Shown here piece by piece: positions 34,696-47,480 of a DNA stretch of 54,887 nucleotides. The notes beneath the pieces are model-generated. The model made no database searches, was not told where the DNA came from, and saw only the letters and a program-made list of their open reading frames with translations. Origin of the DNA: Chthoniobacterales bacterium (GTDB lineage: Bacteria > Verrucomicrobiota > Verrucomicrobiia > Chthoniobacterales > JACTMZ01); contig JACSRX010000046.1 in assembly GCA_014879535.1 (NCBI GenBank), positions 1 to 54,887 on the forward strand. Direction: 5' to 3'. Each line of letters starts with the position of its first letter. Position 1 is the first letter of the stretch. The translations under genes and the position numbers were made by a program.

Positions 34696-34881
34696 GACAT
34701 CAAATATAACTTGAGAATCCAGATTAGTTCGCTTGGGTAGCCCGTGCGTTCGAATTTCAGCGGTCGCTATTCTTGGTTCGGATCGGGTGGGAGCCCCGCT
34801 TGTTCAAAAAAAACCGCACGCGAATTGCATACGCGGTTTCGGTTGGCATTTGACACATTGCGACGAAACGCATCCCCCACC
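34696..34881. promoter_or_regulatory. Divergent control region with stem-loop
   Basis: This region separates the repeat-SGNH gene from the PEP-CTERM gene. It holds a GTTCGAA core at 34747-34753. It also holds AAACCGC (34811-34817) paired with GCGGTTT (34833-34839), directly after a run of eight A. The latter could be an operator or a leader hairpin. A TATATT-like sequence near 34705 on the minus strand may be a -10 element of the GTG-started gene. No regulator gene lies beside it. Confidence 0.4.
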
Positions 34882-36747
34882 ATGAGAAACCTCCCCACCC
34901 TGTTCGCCGTTCCGGCTCGTCTCCTTGCGACCGGCTCCGCTCTGCTCCTCATCTCTGCACCGCCTTTGGCCCACGCTGGCACCAACGGCACATGGATCAC
35001 GAACGCATCCGGCAACTGGACCAACACCGCGAATTGGAGCAACGGCATCTATGCAACCGGGGCGGATGCCAACGCCTACTTTGATGCCATCGATGCCAGC
35101 AGCACCAGGAACATCACCAACAGCGTGAACAACACGATCGGGAATTTTTACGGCGGGGATACGGGCGGGACGGCCGTCGCTTGGCGGCTCGTCGGGGCCG
35201 GCACCATCACCTTTGATACAACGTCGGGGACGCCGACAATTTCGAACAGTGTGACCGTGACAATCAGCAACATCATTGCGGGAAACGACGGCCTTCTGAA
35301 AACCGGCTCCGGCATCCTCCAATTGGGAGGGGCCAACGTCTTCACCGGAGGTCTCACGATCGAGCAGGACCGCGTCCGCCTGGTGACGAACAATGTCCTC
35401 GAGGATACGACGATCGTCACTTTCGCCGACAACACCAACAGCAGGTTTTTTGAGTTGGATAACGGTGCGAACGAGACCATCGGAGGCTTGAATGCGACCA
35501 GCACCAGCGGCAACCGCGTCGTCCAAGGCGTCAGCGGCTCCCTCGCCGCTCCCACCCTGACCTTGAATGTCGATGGCGGGGCGTCCTACACCTTCAACCA
35601 CATTGTGCGTGACACGGCATCCGGTGTCAGCAACAGCATCGCCCTTTCGATCGTCAAGAGCGGCTCGGGCACCCAGGTTTTTTCCGGCGGGAGCGTGGTC
35701 GCGTATAGCGGAACAACCACGGTCAATGGCGGCGTGCTGGAGTTCGCCGGGGCGACAGTCAACAACAACACCGCCATCAGCATCGGAACCAACGGGACCA
35801 TGCGGTTCAACACCACGACGAATGCCTCCCGCACGAACACGATCTCGGGCGCCGGGGCCTTGGTGAAGACCGGCGCGGGCACCTTGACCATCTCCAACAC
35901 GACCCACACCGGCGGGACGACGGTTGAAGCGGGCGTTTTGGCCCTTGCCTCCGGGGGTGACAACCGTCTCTCGACCAATGGCAGTGTCGCAATCAGCAAC
36001 GGGGCCACCCTCGACCTCGGTGGCAACGGCCAGATTCTGAAAGTGCTGACGGGTGCCGGAACCGTGACAAACTCCGCAGGCACGCTTGAGCTCAACATCG
36101 GCAGCGGCACGAACAACGTATTCGCCGGCGCCTTGGTCGGAGGGGGCGCCTTGACGAAATCCGGTGACGGCACAGTGACACTGTCCGGCACCAACACCCA
36201 CACGGGGACCACCACGGTCAGCGGCGGCGTCCTCCATCTGGCCACGTCCGGAGGAGGGGGGGCCGCTTCGACGACCAACGTGGTTGTTTCCACCGGCGCG
36301 GTTCTCCTCATCTCCCAGGGCGAACAGGTCAACAACTCCGCCTCGGTCAGTCTTTCCGGGGGCACCATCACGCTCTCCGGCGCGGTGAGCGAGACATTCG
36401 GGGACTTGGCGATGAGTGGTGATTCCTTCCTCAATTATGGCGGCACCGAAGGCGCGCATTTCATCAAGTTCGGATCCCTGACACTGAACGACTTCACTCT
36501 GGGCATCTCGAACTTTGTCCTTGGAAACAAGCTCCAATACTCCGCGGCCGACTATGCGGAGGGAGAAGCCTTGGCCAATACCTTCGACTTCACTTCCAGT
36601 GCCGATCGCGGATTCAGCTTCAACGGCGGCGTGTTCACCATCACAGCCATCCCGGAGCCGTCCACCATCGTTGCGGCCCTCGGCCTGCTTGGTGTCTGCC
36701 TCTGGCCGGTGCGCCGCCGGTTGCTGTCCTGCCTGTCTGGATCGTAG
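34882..36747 (+). CDS. PEP-CTERM beta-strand repeat surface protein
   Basis: The start at 34882 gives a signal peptide MRNLPTLFAVPARLLATGSALLL and a 621-residue product. The body has several autotransporter-associated repeats (GSGILQLGGANVFTGGL, GAGTLTISNTTHTGGTTV, GDGTVTLSGTNTHTGTTTV), predicted to form a beta-helix. The C terminus is a canonical PEP-CTERM sorting signal: IPEPSTI, a hydrophobic helix, then VRRR. This signal directs processing by an exosortase-type system, which is not encoded in the window. A strong terminator follows. It is divergent from the repeat-SGNH gene and may be exported to the same surface. Confidence 0.88.
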   Translation: MRNLPTLFAVPARLLATGSALLLISAPPLAHAGTNGTWITNASGNWTNTANWSNGIYATGADANAYFDAIDASSTRNITNSVNNTIGNFYGGDTGGTAVAWRLVGAGTITFDTTSGTPTISNSVTVTISNIIAGNDGLLKTGSGILQLGGANVFTGGLTIEQDRVRLVTNNVLEDTTIVTFADNTNSRFFELDNGANETIGGLNATSTSGNRVVQGVSGSLAAPTLTLNVDGGASYTFNHIVRDTASGVSNSIALSIVKSGSGTQVFSGGSVVAYSGTTTVNGGVLEFAGATVNNNTAISIGTNGTMRFNTTTNASRTNTISGAGALVKTGAGTLTISNTTHTGGTTVEAGVLALASGGDNRLSTNGSVAISNGATLDLGGNGQILKVLTGAGTVTNSAGTLELNIGSGTNNVFAGALVGGGALTKSGDGTVTLSGTNTHTGTTTVSGGVLHLATSGGGGAASTTNVVVSTGAVLLISQGEQVNNSASVSLSGGTITLSGAVSETFGDLAMSGDSFLNYGGTEGAHFIKFGSLTLNDFTLGISNFVLGNKLQYSAADYAEGEALANTFDFTSSADRGFSFNGGVFTITAIPEPSTIVAALGLLGVCLWPVRRRLLSCLSGS

Positions 36748-36772
36748 GCTGGTTGGAGTTTTTTTGGGGTGT

Positions 36773-36818
36773 CAGCCCGCCGGGGAGCCGAGGGGAGCTT
36801 GCGGCGGGCTGGCTTTTT
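36773..36818 (+). terminator. Rho-independent terminator after the PEP-CTERM gene
   Basis: CAGCCCGCCG (36773-36782) pairs with CGGCGGGCTG (36802-36811), ten base pairs around a 19-base loop. It is followed by a CTTTTTCC tract. It lies 26 bases after the stop at 36747 and insulates the downstream LPMO-chitinase gene. Confidence 0.85.
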
Positions 36819-36838
36819 CCCGGGAGAGGGAAAGAAAC

Positions 36839-36858
36839 GTCCGTTTGATTGAACGGAC
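36839..36858. promoter_or_regulatory. Palindrome upstream of the LPMO-chitinase gene
   Basis: GTCCGTT-N6-AACGGAC is a perfect 7-bp inverted repeat with a six-base spacer, centred about 70 bases upstream of the ATG at 36918. The spacing suits a dimeric repressor or activator site. No -35/-10 pair is obvious and the regulator is unknown. Confidence 0.45.
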
Positions 36859-36917
36859 AGGGCGTCCTGCCGGTCATATCCTCATCGACCAAAGCCCCTG
36901 GATGCGGGCGCCGTCTC

Positions 36918-39611
36918 ATGAAACAACCCTCCCCAACGATTTGCTGGCGCGGCCCGGTGCGGACCGCGCTTTTTTTTGTCCTCATCTGCGGCATGGCCGT
37001 GCCCGGCCGGATCTGGGCGCACGGTTCCATGCAGGATCCCGTGAGCCGCGTTTACCGGATCTTTCTCGATAATCCCGAAGCCCCAAAAAACGACTCCGCG
37101 CGTGCGGCGCTTGCAGTCAATGGAACACAGCCGTTCTACGACTGGCACGAGGTTTCCCGGAACGTGCCGGATTACAACTGGCAGGCCGCGGTTCCGGACG
37201 GACAACTGGCGAGTGGTGGTCGGGCCAAGTATGCCGGGATCGATCTCGTCCGCTCCGACTGGCCGGCGACGCTGCTGCAGCCGGGACCTTACCATTTCGT
37301 CTACCACGCCCACGTTCCGCATGATCCGAGCTTTTTCCGGGCCTTCATCACGAAGGAGGGATGGGATCCGGACACGCCGCTTGCTTGGGGCGACCTGGAG
37401 CCGCTGCCCGGCGCCGAGAATGCGGTGCGGGACGGCAATTACTACGAATGGGACGGCGTTCTGCCCGCGCGCACGGGGCGTCATGTGATCTATGTCGTGT
37501 GGCAACGCATCGACCCCGCGGGGGAGGTGTTCTTCTCGGCGAGCGACGTGGTCTTCGGAGCCGACAACGGCACCGGGGGCGGCGAGGTCACGCCGGGCAC
37601 GGACTACGAGCCGGTGCCCGGGGAGCCGAGTGGTCCATGCGGCAACGCTTTGCATGAATGCCAGTGCAGCAAGGGCGACGTTGCCGTGGCATTCCAGGTG
37701 ACCAGTTCATGGAGCGGCGGGTTCGTCGCCAGCATCACCATCACCAACCACGGTTCCGCGGCCATCAACGGTTGGGAACTCTCGTTCGATCTGCCCCGAG
37801 ACCTGGTGAACCACTGGAGCGCGGTCCTCAAGAGTGCGGCAGCCGGACGTTACACCTTCGGGCATGAGGCGTGGACGGCAACAATTCCGGCGGGCGGCAG
37901 CGTCACATTCGGCCTGCAGGTGGACGGAACATCCGATGCGTCTCCCACCGCCATCCAGTTCAATGGCAATGCGGTCGGCGGCGACGGGGGGACGACGCCG
38001 GGAGGCGATCCCGGGGACGAGGAGGAAGAAACCCCATCCGTCCCGGGGCCCGGTGAGGAGGTGACGGTGGTTCCGTCCGAGCGGCGCATCGTGGCCTATT
38101 TCCCGAGTTGGGGGATCTACCAGAAGGGCTACGAGGTTGCCGATCTGCCCGCCGGAAAGCTGACCCACGTGATCCACGCTTTCGCGCGCATTTCTGCAGC
38201 CGGGGAAATCGAAATCATCGACCCGTGGGCCGATATCGAAAGGGCCTTGGGCCCGGACACATGGGAGACGCCGGTGCGCGGCCACTTCGGGGCTTACGCG
38301 CGGTTGAAAGCCGCGCATCCCCACCTGCGCGTTCTCATCGCCGTCGGCGGCTGGTTCGATTCCGGGCGCTTTTCAACGGTGGCGGCCACCCCGGCGGCGC
38401 GGCAGAAATTCGCGGCTTCGGTGCGGAGCTTTGTCGTGCGCTACGGCTTCGACGGTGTGGATCTCGATTGGGAATACCCCGTCGTGGCGACCGACGTGAA
38501 CTCGAACGTTCGCCCCGAGGATTCCACCAACTACGCCCTCCTCGCCGCCGCCATCCGGGCCGAGTTCGATGCGCAGTCGGCCGTGGACGGCCGGCGCTAC
38601 GAGATCACGGCCGCGGTCCCGGCGGGTTACGACAAATTCGAACGGATCGACCTCGCCGCGCTGGGTGCCCAGCTCGATTTCCTCAACCTGATGACCTACG
38701 ATTTCCACGGGCGGTGGATCCCGAACCAGACCGGGCACAACGCGCCGCTTTTCCGCAGTGCGGGCGATCCGAACGCGCGCTACAACACGGACGAAGCCGT
38801 GAAAGGGTATCTTGCGGCCGGAGTGCCCGCGGCGAAGATCGTGCTGGGAGTCCCCGCCTACGGCTACGGTTGGACAGGGGTGACAAATCCGACACCGTTC
38901 AGCAGTGCCACGGGCCTTGGTCCGGGAACGCTGCCGACAATCGAGCCGGGGTTCTATGATTACCGCACGGTGGCGGCCCTTGTTCAGGCCGATCCCTCGG
39001 CCGAAAAATGGGACGAGGCCGCGCAGGCCTCGTATTTTTACAACGGAAATCTGTGGATCGGCTACGACAGTCCGCGTGCGCTGCGGCGGAAGCTCGAGTA
39101 TGTCGGGGACATGGGGCTTGGCGGTGTGATGTTCTGGGAAGCTTCGACCGATGTGCGCAATGCGGATGACCCGCTCTCGCTGCTGAACATTGCAAACCGG
39201 GTGCTGGCTGCCCCGTCCACCTGGGCGGAATGGCGCCAACTGCGGTTCACGGCAGGCCACCGGGCGGACGAAGGCATCAGCGGAACGGCTGCCGATCCGG
39301 ATGGTGACGGGGTTCCGAACCTCATGGAATACGCCATCGGAAGCGACCCGTGGGTTCCTTCGCGGCGTCCCGTGGATCTGCGGCTTGATCCGTCCACGCA
39401 CCGGATGATCCTGCGCGTGGAAAAATCCCCGTATGCGGACGACGTCGATTATGTCGTGGAAGCCCTGGGGGGCCCGGATGGCAATCTTGCATGGAGCACG
39501 CTGCACACCACCGTGTTGAACGACAACAGGGCGCTGATTGAGGTCGCCGACAATATCGCCCCGGATGACGCGCCATGGCGCTGGATGCGCCTGCGGGTGA
39601 ACCTTCGTTGA
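36918..39611 (+). CDS. AA10 LPMO - CBM2 - GH18 chitinase fusion
   Basis: This 897-residue secreted protein has a signal peptide ending at Ala34, so that His35 becomes the N-terminal histidine of the copper brace. AA10 features include HGSMQDPVSR and His135 in VPHDP, followed by ITKEGWDPDTPLAW. A carbohydrate-binding module of family 2 type spans about 245-355 (SWSGGFVASITITNHGS, INGWELSF). After an acidic proline/glycine linker, a GH18 domain begins at 390. Its catalytic motif FDGVDLDWEYP is at 511-521 with Glu519 as general acid. A DPDGDGVPNLMEYA calcium-loop motif ends the protein. It should cleave chitin both oxidatively and hydrolytically outside the cell. Confidence 0.9.
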   Translation: MKQPSPTICWRGPVRTALFFVLICGMAVPGRIWAHGSMQDPVSRVYRIFLDNPEAPKNDSARAALAVNGTQPFYDWHEVSRNVPDYNWQAAVPDGQLASGGRAKYAGIDLVRSDWPATLLQPGPYHFVYHAHVPHDPSFFRAFITKEGWDPDTPLAWGDLEPLPGAENAVRDGNYYEWDGVLPARTGRHVIYVVWQRIDPAGEVFFSASDVVFGADNGTGGGEVTPGTDYEPVPGEPSGPCGNALHECQCSKGDVAVAFQVTSSWSGGFVASITITNHGSAAINGWELSFDLPRDLVNHWSAVLKSAAAGRYTFGHEAWTATIPAGGSVTFGLQVDGTSDASPTAIQFNGNAVGGDGGTTPGGDPGDEEEETPSVPGPGEEVTVVPSERRIVAYFPSWGIYQKGYEVADLPAGKLTHVIHAFARISAAGEIEIIDPWADIERALGPDTWETPVRGHFGAYARLKAAHPHLRVLIAVGGWFDSGRFSTVAATPAARQKFAASVRSFVVRYGFDGVDLDWEYPVVATDVNSNVRPEDSTNYALLAAAIRAEFDAQSAVDGRRYEITAAVPAGYDKFERIDLAALGAQLDFLNLMTYDFHGRWIPNQTGHNAPLFRSAGDPNARYNTDEAVKGYLAAGVPAAKIVLGVPAYGYGWTGVTNPTPFSSATGLGPGTLPTIEPGFYDYRTVAALVQADPSAEKWDEAAQASYFYNGNLWIGYDSPRALRRKLEYVGDMGLGGVMFWEASTDVRNADDPLSLLNIANRVLAAPSTWAEWRQLRFTAGHRADEGISGTAADPDGDGVPNLMEYAIGSDPWVPSRRPVDLRLDPSTHRMILRVEKSPYADDVDYVVEALGGPDGNLAWSTLHTTVLNDNRALIEVADNIAPDDAPWRWMRLRVNLR

Positions 39612-39638
39612 TGTGCGCCTGTCGCGAGCCGCGCCGCG

Positions 39639-40103
39639 TTACGAGTCGCCGGGATGCAGTCGCCCCTCGTCGAGATCGATGAATTCAAACATCGTCTGGA
39701 CGGTGCCCGGCGGGAGGCCGATCTCGGCGAGCCGCTCGTTCAGGCGTTGCGTGCCGGCGTCCCGCCAGCCGCGCTTGGTCATGAATGCGTTCCAGATTTC
39801 GATTTCCTCCATGGTGGGGCGGTGCCCTTGCCGGAAGGCCCATTCCAGCAACTCTTCGTCCGTCTTTCCGCCCTTGAGCGTCTCCGCCTCGATCGCCGCA
39901 TAATCGATGCTGAGGAATTTGCAGCAACGGTCATCGAAGCTGTTCTTCATCCCTTGTCCCCGTTCCGCCTGCCAGCCCTCGGGCAGTCTCCCCGCCGCGG
40001 CCAGCCGGATTTTGTCCAACATCCGGCCGAAATACACCAGGCCGCCGACCTCCTCGGAGGGGCTGCGCAGGTCGGGAATGATCGTGGGGTAGGGAAGTGC
40101 CAT
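39639..40103 (-). CDS. DUF5069 family protein
   Basis: The 154-residue product begins MALPYPTIIPDLRSPSEE and contains LVYFGRMLDKIRL, typical of DUF5069 proteins, which are small, probably cytoplasmic and of unknown function. There is no signal peptide or membrane helix. ATG 40103 was chosen because it begins the conserved domain. It is convergent with the chitinase gene, 27 bases apart, and lies 71 bases downstream of the efflux gene on the same strand. Confidence 0.8.
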   Translation of the reverse strand: MALPYPTIIPDLRSPSEEVGGLVYFGRMLDKIRLAAAGRLPEGWQAERGQGMKNSFDDRCCKFLSIDYAAIEAETLKGGKTDEELLEWAFRQGHRPTMEEIEIWNAFMTKRGWRDAGTQRLNERLAEIGLPPGTVQTMFEFIDLDEGRLHPGDS

Positions 40104-40174
40104 GGGGTTCAGGAGATCAACTTTTCCGGATTCCGGCAAGCGGCCTGCTCAAACCCGGTTTGCATCGGGGGTGC

Positions 40175-41731
40175 TCAATGCGCCGGTGCCCCCGCGCTGC
40201 CGGAGGGCCGGCAAAGGAAGGCCGCGGCGATCATTGCCGTCATCACCACGCCGACGATGAAGAAACAGTCGGCAAAGGACATGACGAAGGCCTCCCGGCG
40301 GACGATGCCGGCGATTGCGGCGACCGCCTGATCGTTCGCCCTCAGCGGGTCGGCGCCAAGCCCCATGAAATATTGCGTCAATCCGGCGAGGCGCTCCTCG
40401 GTTGCCTTGGCGAAGATGCTGACATTCTCGCCGATGCGCACGGAGTGGAATTTTTCGCGCCAGTCGAGCTGCGTTGCCAGGAGTGCGATGCCGATGCTGC
40501 CGCCGAGGTTGCGGAGCATGTTGAACAGCGCGGATGCCGAGCCGCTCTGGTCCTGCTCGATGCCGCCGGTGGCCAGCGCCGTGAGGGGGACGATGGTCAG
40601 GGGCATTCCGACGGCGCGGAGGAGCTGCGCCACCTTCAGTTGGTCGTAGGCTGTGAGGTTGGTCAGGGTGGCGTTGACGAAGCAGCTTGCGCCGAAGAAG
40701 CCGAGCCCCGCCGCCAGCAACAACCGCGCGTCAACGCGCCGGAGCAACAGGGCCGCAACAGGCATCATCAGCAGCTGGGGTGCCCCGCTCCACATGATCG
40801 TCCAACCGATCTGCTGTGCGCTGTAGCCCTGCACCCGGGCCAGATACAGGGGCAACAGATACGCCGCGCCATACATGGCAAAACCGAAGGCCATGCCCAC
40901 GAGCGCACCAAGGCCGAAGTTCCGTCGCGTCAGCAGCCTGAGATTCACGAGAGGGCGGGGATTCCTCCACTCGATGGTGAAGGCCGCAGTCAATGCGAGC
41001 GCGGCGGTGAAACCGAGGGTGGTGATCATGCGCGAGCTGAACCACTCGTTCCGATTGCCCTCCTCGAGGAAGATGATGAGTGATCCGAGGCCCAGCGCCA
41101 TCGTTCCGATCCCCCACCAGTTGCCGGTGCGCAGCAGATCGAGCCGGGGCTTTTCGCCCTCCAGCCCCCATGCAAGTGTCACCATCATGATCGCGCCCGG
41201 GATGAGGTTGAGGTAGAAAATCGCCGGCCAACCCATGTTGTCGGTCAGCCAGCCGCCCACCGTCGGGCCGACGGCCGGCGCGAATGTCGCCGTCATCCCG
41301 AAAAGTCCGAACCCGAGGGGATGGGCGCCCGGTGGAAGCAATCGGAGCACAAGGGTGAACGCCATCGGGATCAGCGCCCCGCCGGTGAATCCCTGAAGCA
41401 CCCGGAAGACGATCAGTCCGTTCAGGGACTGCGCGAACGCGCACCCGACCGAAAACACGAGGAAGAGGGCCGTGTTGACGAGCATATACCGGCGCGTGCC
41501 GAAGACGGAGGCCAGCCATGCCGTCATCGGGATCACGATGATTTCCGACACCAGGTAGCTCGTCTGGATCCACGATCCCTCGTCGAGCGTGGAGCCGAGG
41601 GAACCGAGGATCTCCGGAAGCGACGAGTTTGTGATCTGGATGTCGAGCACGGCCATGAATGCCCCCAGCATCGCGCCCCAGAGCGCAATCCACGAACGGA
41701 GGGGGACACCGGGTCCGGGTGAGCGATTCAT
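40175..41731 (-). CDS. emrB: DHA2-family multidrug efflux transporter (EmrB-like)
   Basis: The 518-residue protein has about 14 hydrophobic helices. It carries DHA2 signatures, including MAVLDIQITNSSLPEI in helix 1 and the SYLVSEIIVIPMTAWLAS segment. Helix 5 carries motif C-like PAVGPTVGGWLTDN. These drug:proton antiporters work with a periplasmic adaptor and an outer-membrane channel. The adaptor gene lies eight bases upstream on the same strand, so the two form an efflux operon. No TolC-like gene is in the window. Substrate is unknown. Confidence 0.9.
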   Translation of the reverse strand: MNRSPGPGVPLRSWIALWGAMLGAFMAVLDIQITNSSLPEILGSLGSTLDEGSWIQTSYLVSEIIVIPMTAWLASVFGTRRYMLVNTALFLVFSVGCAFAQSLNGLIVFRVLQGFTGGALIPMAFTLVLRLLPPGAHPLGFGLFGMTATFAPAVGPTVGGWLTDNMGWPAIFYLNLIPGAIMMVTLAWGLEGEKPRLDLLRTGNWWGIGTMALGLGSLIIFLEEGNRNEWFSSRMITTLGFTAALALTAAFTIEWRNPRPLVNLRLLTRRNFGLGALVGMAFGFAMYGAAYLLPLYLARVQGYSAQQIGWTIMWSGAPQLLMMPVAALLLRRVDARLLLAAGLGFFGASCFVNATLTNLTAYDQLKVAQLLRAVGMPLTIVPLTALATGGIEQDQSGSASALFNMLRNLGGSIGIALLATQLDWREKFHSVRIGENVSIFAKATEERLAGLTQYFMGLGADPLRANDQAVAAIAGIVRREAFVMSFADCFFIVGVVMTAMIAAAFLCRPSGSAGAPAH

Positions 41732-41739
41732 GACGGACC

Positions 41740-42837
41740 TCAGTCCCTCAGGCGGACCTTCGCGATGACCGACATGCCGGGAACCATCCTTCCCGCAAAG
41801 GTGCCGGGTGTGTTTTCGGTGAAGACGATCTTCACGGGCACGCGCTGCACGACCTTCGTGAAGTTCCCGGTGGCGTTGTCCGGCGGAAGCAGGGCGAACT
41901 GCGCCCCGCTGGCCGGGGCGAAGGTCTCGACGCGCCCGGTGAACTCCTCGCCCGGCAGCCCATCCACCGTGAGCTTCACGGTCTGCCCGGGATGCAGTCG
42001 TGCGAGCTGGGTCTCCTTGAAGTTCGCGATGACCCAGATTTCCGGCGTCACCAATGCCATCAGGGCCTGCCCCGGAAGCACACGGTTCCCGGGCTCGATG
42101 TTCTTGCGGCCCACACGGCCGGAGGCAGGGGCGACGATGTCGGTGTAGTCGAGTTGCAGCGACACATCGGCCAGTTGCGCCGCGGCGACCTGCACTTGCG
42201 CCCCGGCGGCGAGGGCATCCGCGCGGCTTGCATCGAGCGCGCCGCGGGCGGATTCAAGCGTGGTGCGCGCGGCATCGAAGTCCGCCTGCGAGATCACGCC
42301 GGAGGATTTGTGGAACAGGCGGTCCGCGCGATCGAAGTCGGCCTCGGCCTTGCCTGCACCAGCCTCGTCGCGGACGACCTGGGCGCGGGCGCGGGCGAGC
42401 TGTGCCTCGGCCTGTGCGATCTCCGCCTTTGCCTTGTCGCGCTGGACGTTCAGGTCGGCGGCATCGAGTCGGGCAAGCACGGCGCCGGCGGCGACATCCT
42501 GATTGTCATCCACGAGGACCTCGCTCACCGTGCCGGCAATGCGCGGGCTGATCGTGAGGATGTGCCCGGCAAGATAGGCGTTGTCGGTCACGGCCCATGT
42601 GTGGGTGTAGACCCACCAGCGCCATGCAATCCCGAGGATGGCCGCGAGGGCCAGCATGGCGACGCCCGCTTTGCGGCGCCGCCTGTGTGCGTCGGGGGCG
42701 GGGTTTCCAGTCGAGGAGCCCAAGGCATTGGCCGCCCATGTGTCGTAGCTCTCCGACAATGCGACCGGAACGGTTTCCACGGCTGTGTCGGTATCTTGAT
42801 TTGCGCTCATTGCTGCCTCCGATACTTCTGTAGCCAT
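41740..42837 (-). CDS. emrA: Membrane fusion protein of efflux pump (EmrA/HlyD-like)
   Basis: The 365-residue protein has a cytoplasmic N terminus, one transmembrane helix (about 57-74, AGVAMLALAAILGIAW) and a lipoyl/barrel-sandwich domain (ISPRIAGTVSEVLVDDNQDV). A long helical hairpin of alanine-rich heptads spans about 120-220, and a beta-barrel part follows. This is the adaptor of an EmrAB-type pump. ATG 42810 (MSANQD) is a possible shorter start. It is divergent from a LysR-type gene that probably controls it. Confidence 0.9.
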   Translation of the reverse strand: MATEVSEAAMSANQDTDTAVETVPVALSESYDTWAANALGSSTGNPAPDAHRRRRKAGVAMLALAAILGIAWRWWVYTHTWAVTDNAYLAGHILTISPRIAGTVSEVLVDDNQDVAAGAVLARLDAADLNVQRDKAKAEIAQAEAQLARARAQVVRDEAGAGKAEADFDRADRLFHKSSGVISQADFDAARTTLESARGALDASRADALAAGAQVQVAAAQLADVSLQLDYTDIVAPASGRVGRKNIEPGNRVLPGQALMALVTPEIWVIANFKETQLARLHPGQTVKLTVDGLPGEEFTGRVETFAPASGAQFALLPPDNATGNFTKVVQRVPVKIVFTENTPGTFAGRMVPGMSVIAKVRLRD

Positions 42838-43755
42838 GGGTTCCGTGCCCGGCCAATACCTTGTTTCTTGGTCTGGCCATGCCGGAGAGGTATGATGCCG
42901 CCATGGAGTTGCGGCATCTCCGGTATTTCGTGGCGGTGGCGGAGGAGCTGAATTTCACGCGTGCCGCAGCCAAACTCAGGTTGGCACAACCTGCGTTGAG
43001 CCGCCAGATCCTGGCCCTGGAGGAGGAGTTGCAGGCATCCCTTTTCGAGCGCACGCGTTCCGGAGTGCTTCTCACGCAAGCCGGCCGCGCGTTCTATCCG
43101 CGCGCCCGTGCGATTTTGTCCGCGGCGGACGATGCCGCCAACGAGGCGCGCACGGCAAGCGGGGTCGTTTCCGGCCGCATCACCATCGGTTACCCGACGG
43201 GGCTTCACCTGAATTACCTTGCGCCGGTGATTGCCTCGTTCCGGAAGGCGCATCCGCGGGTGGAGCTTGATTTCTTCCACGGCCTGCCCCCGGAGCAGTT
43301 GAAAGCGCTGCGTGACGCGACGATCGACATCGGCTTCGTGACATTCCCGGTGAGGCTCGACGGGTTCGGGCACCGTGTCATCTGGCGGGTGCCGTTCGAG
43401 GTTGTGCTGCCGATGCGGCATCCCCTGGCCAGGCGCCGCTCGTTCGAACTCCGCGACCTGCGCAACGAGGATTTCGTGTTCTGCACCCGCGAGTCGCGCC
43501 CCGAATTCTACGACGAGTTTTTCCGGCAGTGCGCCAATGCGGGTTTCCGTCCGAGGGTCGTCAAGGAGGTCGGGGGCTATCCCACCACCATGCTCGGCCT
43601 GGTCTCGGTCGGCGTCGGGGTGGGGGTGTTGCCGCATTTCAGGGAGGCCGAGCGCATACGCGGGATAACTTGGCGCCCATTGGTGAAGCCGAGGATCGAG
43701 GTCGAATTTGCGCTCGTGTGGCGCCGGGACCGGATTTCGAGGGTCAGCGAGGAAT

Positions 43756-46990
<3,235 letters not shown>

Positions 46991-47009
46991 GCGCCGGCGC
47001 GCGGAGCGG

Positions 47010-47477
47010 TCAATCCTTCGGCGGCCATTCCGTCCCCGCCAGCTCTTCCGGAAGCTGCGCGGGGTCTTCCGGGTAGATGAGCGAGAGGTCCGCCTTGGAC
47101 TTCGTGCCTTGGAGGTATTCCAATTCCTCCGGTGCCCCGACGATGAGCCAGAGCACGTCCTCGTCCGTGTCGTTGAAAACCTGACGCAGCAAGTCCGGGC
47201 CCACCAGCACGCCGCCGTATTTGGGCACAGTCAACGTCTCATCACCGACGCGCATCCGTCCGGTTCCTTCCAGCACGAAGTAGAACTCTTCCGACCGGAC
47301 ATGCTTGTGCAGCGTGTTGGCGCTCCGGGGCGGCAGCCGCCAGAGCCTTGCCCCGAGATTCCCGCTTCCCGTGCGCTCCAGGTAATCCGCATTCGGAATC
47401 TTCATCAGGTTCGACGGCCGCCAATGCAGATCCTCAGGCCTGATGAGGTGGTAGCCGCTGATTGGCCCCGTTGTCAT
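47010..47477 (-). CDS. Cupin-domain protein
   Basis: The 155-residue product has a single conserved cupin barrel with metal-ligand-like HKHVRSEEFYFVLEG and GRMRVGDE, followed by PKYGGVLVGPDLLRQVFN. It has no signal peptide. Such proteins range from isomerases to small sensors, so function is open. Its start lies three bases after the stop of the PIN-domain toxin gene on the same strand, so it may be expressed with the toxin-antitoxin genes by read-through. It is convergent with katG. Confidence 0.82.
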   Translation of the reverse strand: MTTGPISGYHLIRPEDLHWRPSNLMKIPNADYLERTGSGNLGARLWRLPPRSANTLHKHVRSEEFYFVLEGTGRMRVGDETLTVPKYGGVLVGPDLLRQVFNDTDEDVLWLIVGAPEELEYLQGTKSKADLSLIYPEDPAQLPEELAGTEWPPKD

Positions 47478-47480
47478 GCC

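Noticed and set aside
34840-34881. TTGACA at about 34850 as a -35 box of the PEP-CTERM gene
   Set aside because: It lies only about 30 bases from the ATG, so a -10 box at normal spacing would leave almost no leader, and no TATAAT-like sequence is present.
34804-36537. A 577-codon minus-strand frame opposite the PEP-CTERM gene
   Set aside because: The composition follows the antisense of Gly/Thr/Asn-rich repeats, and the plus-strand frame has a signal peptide and a sorting signal.
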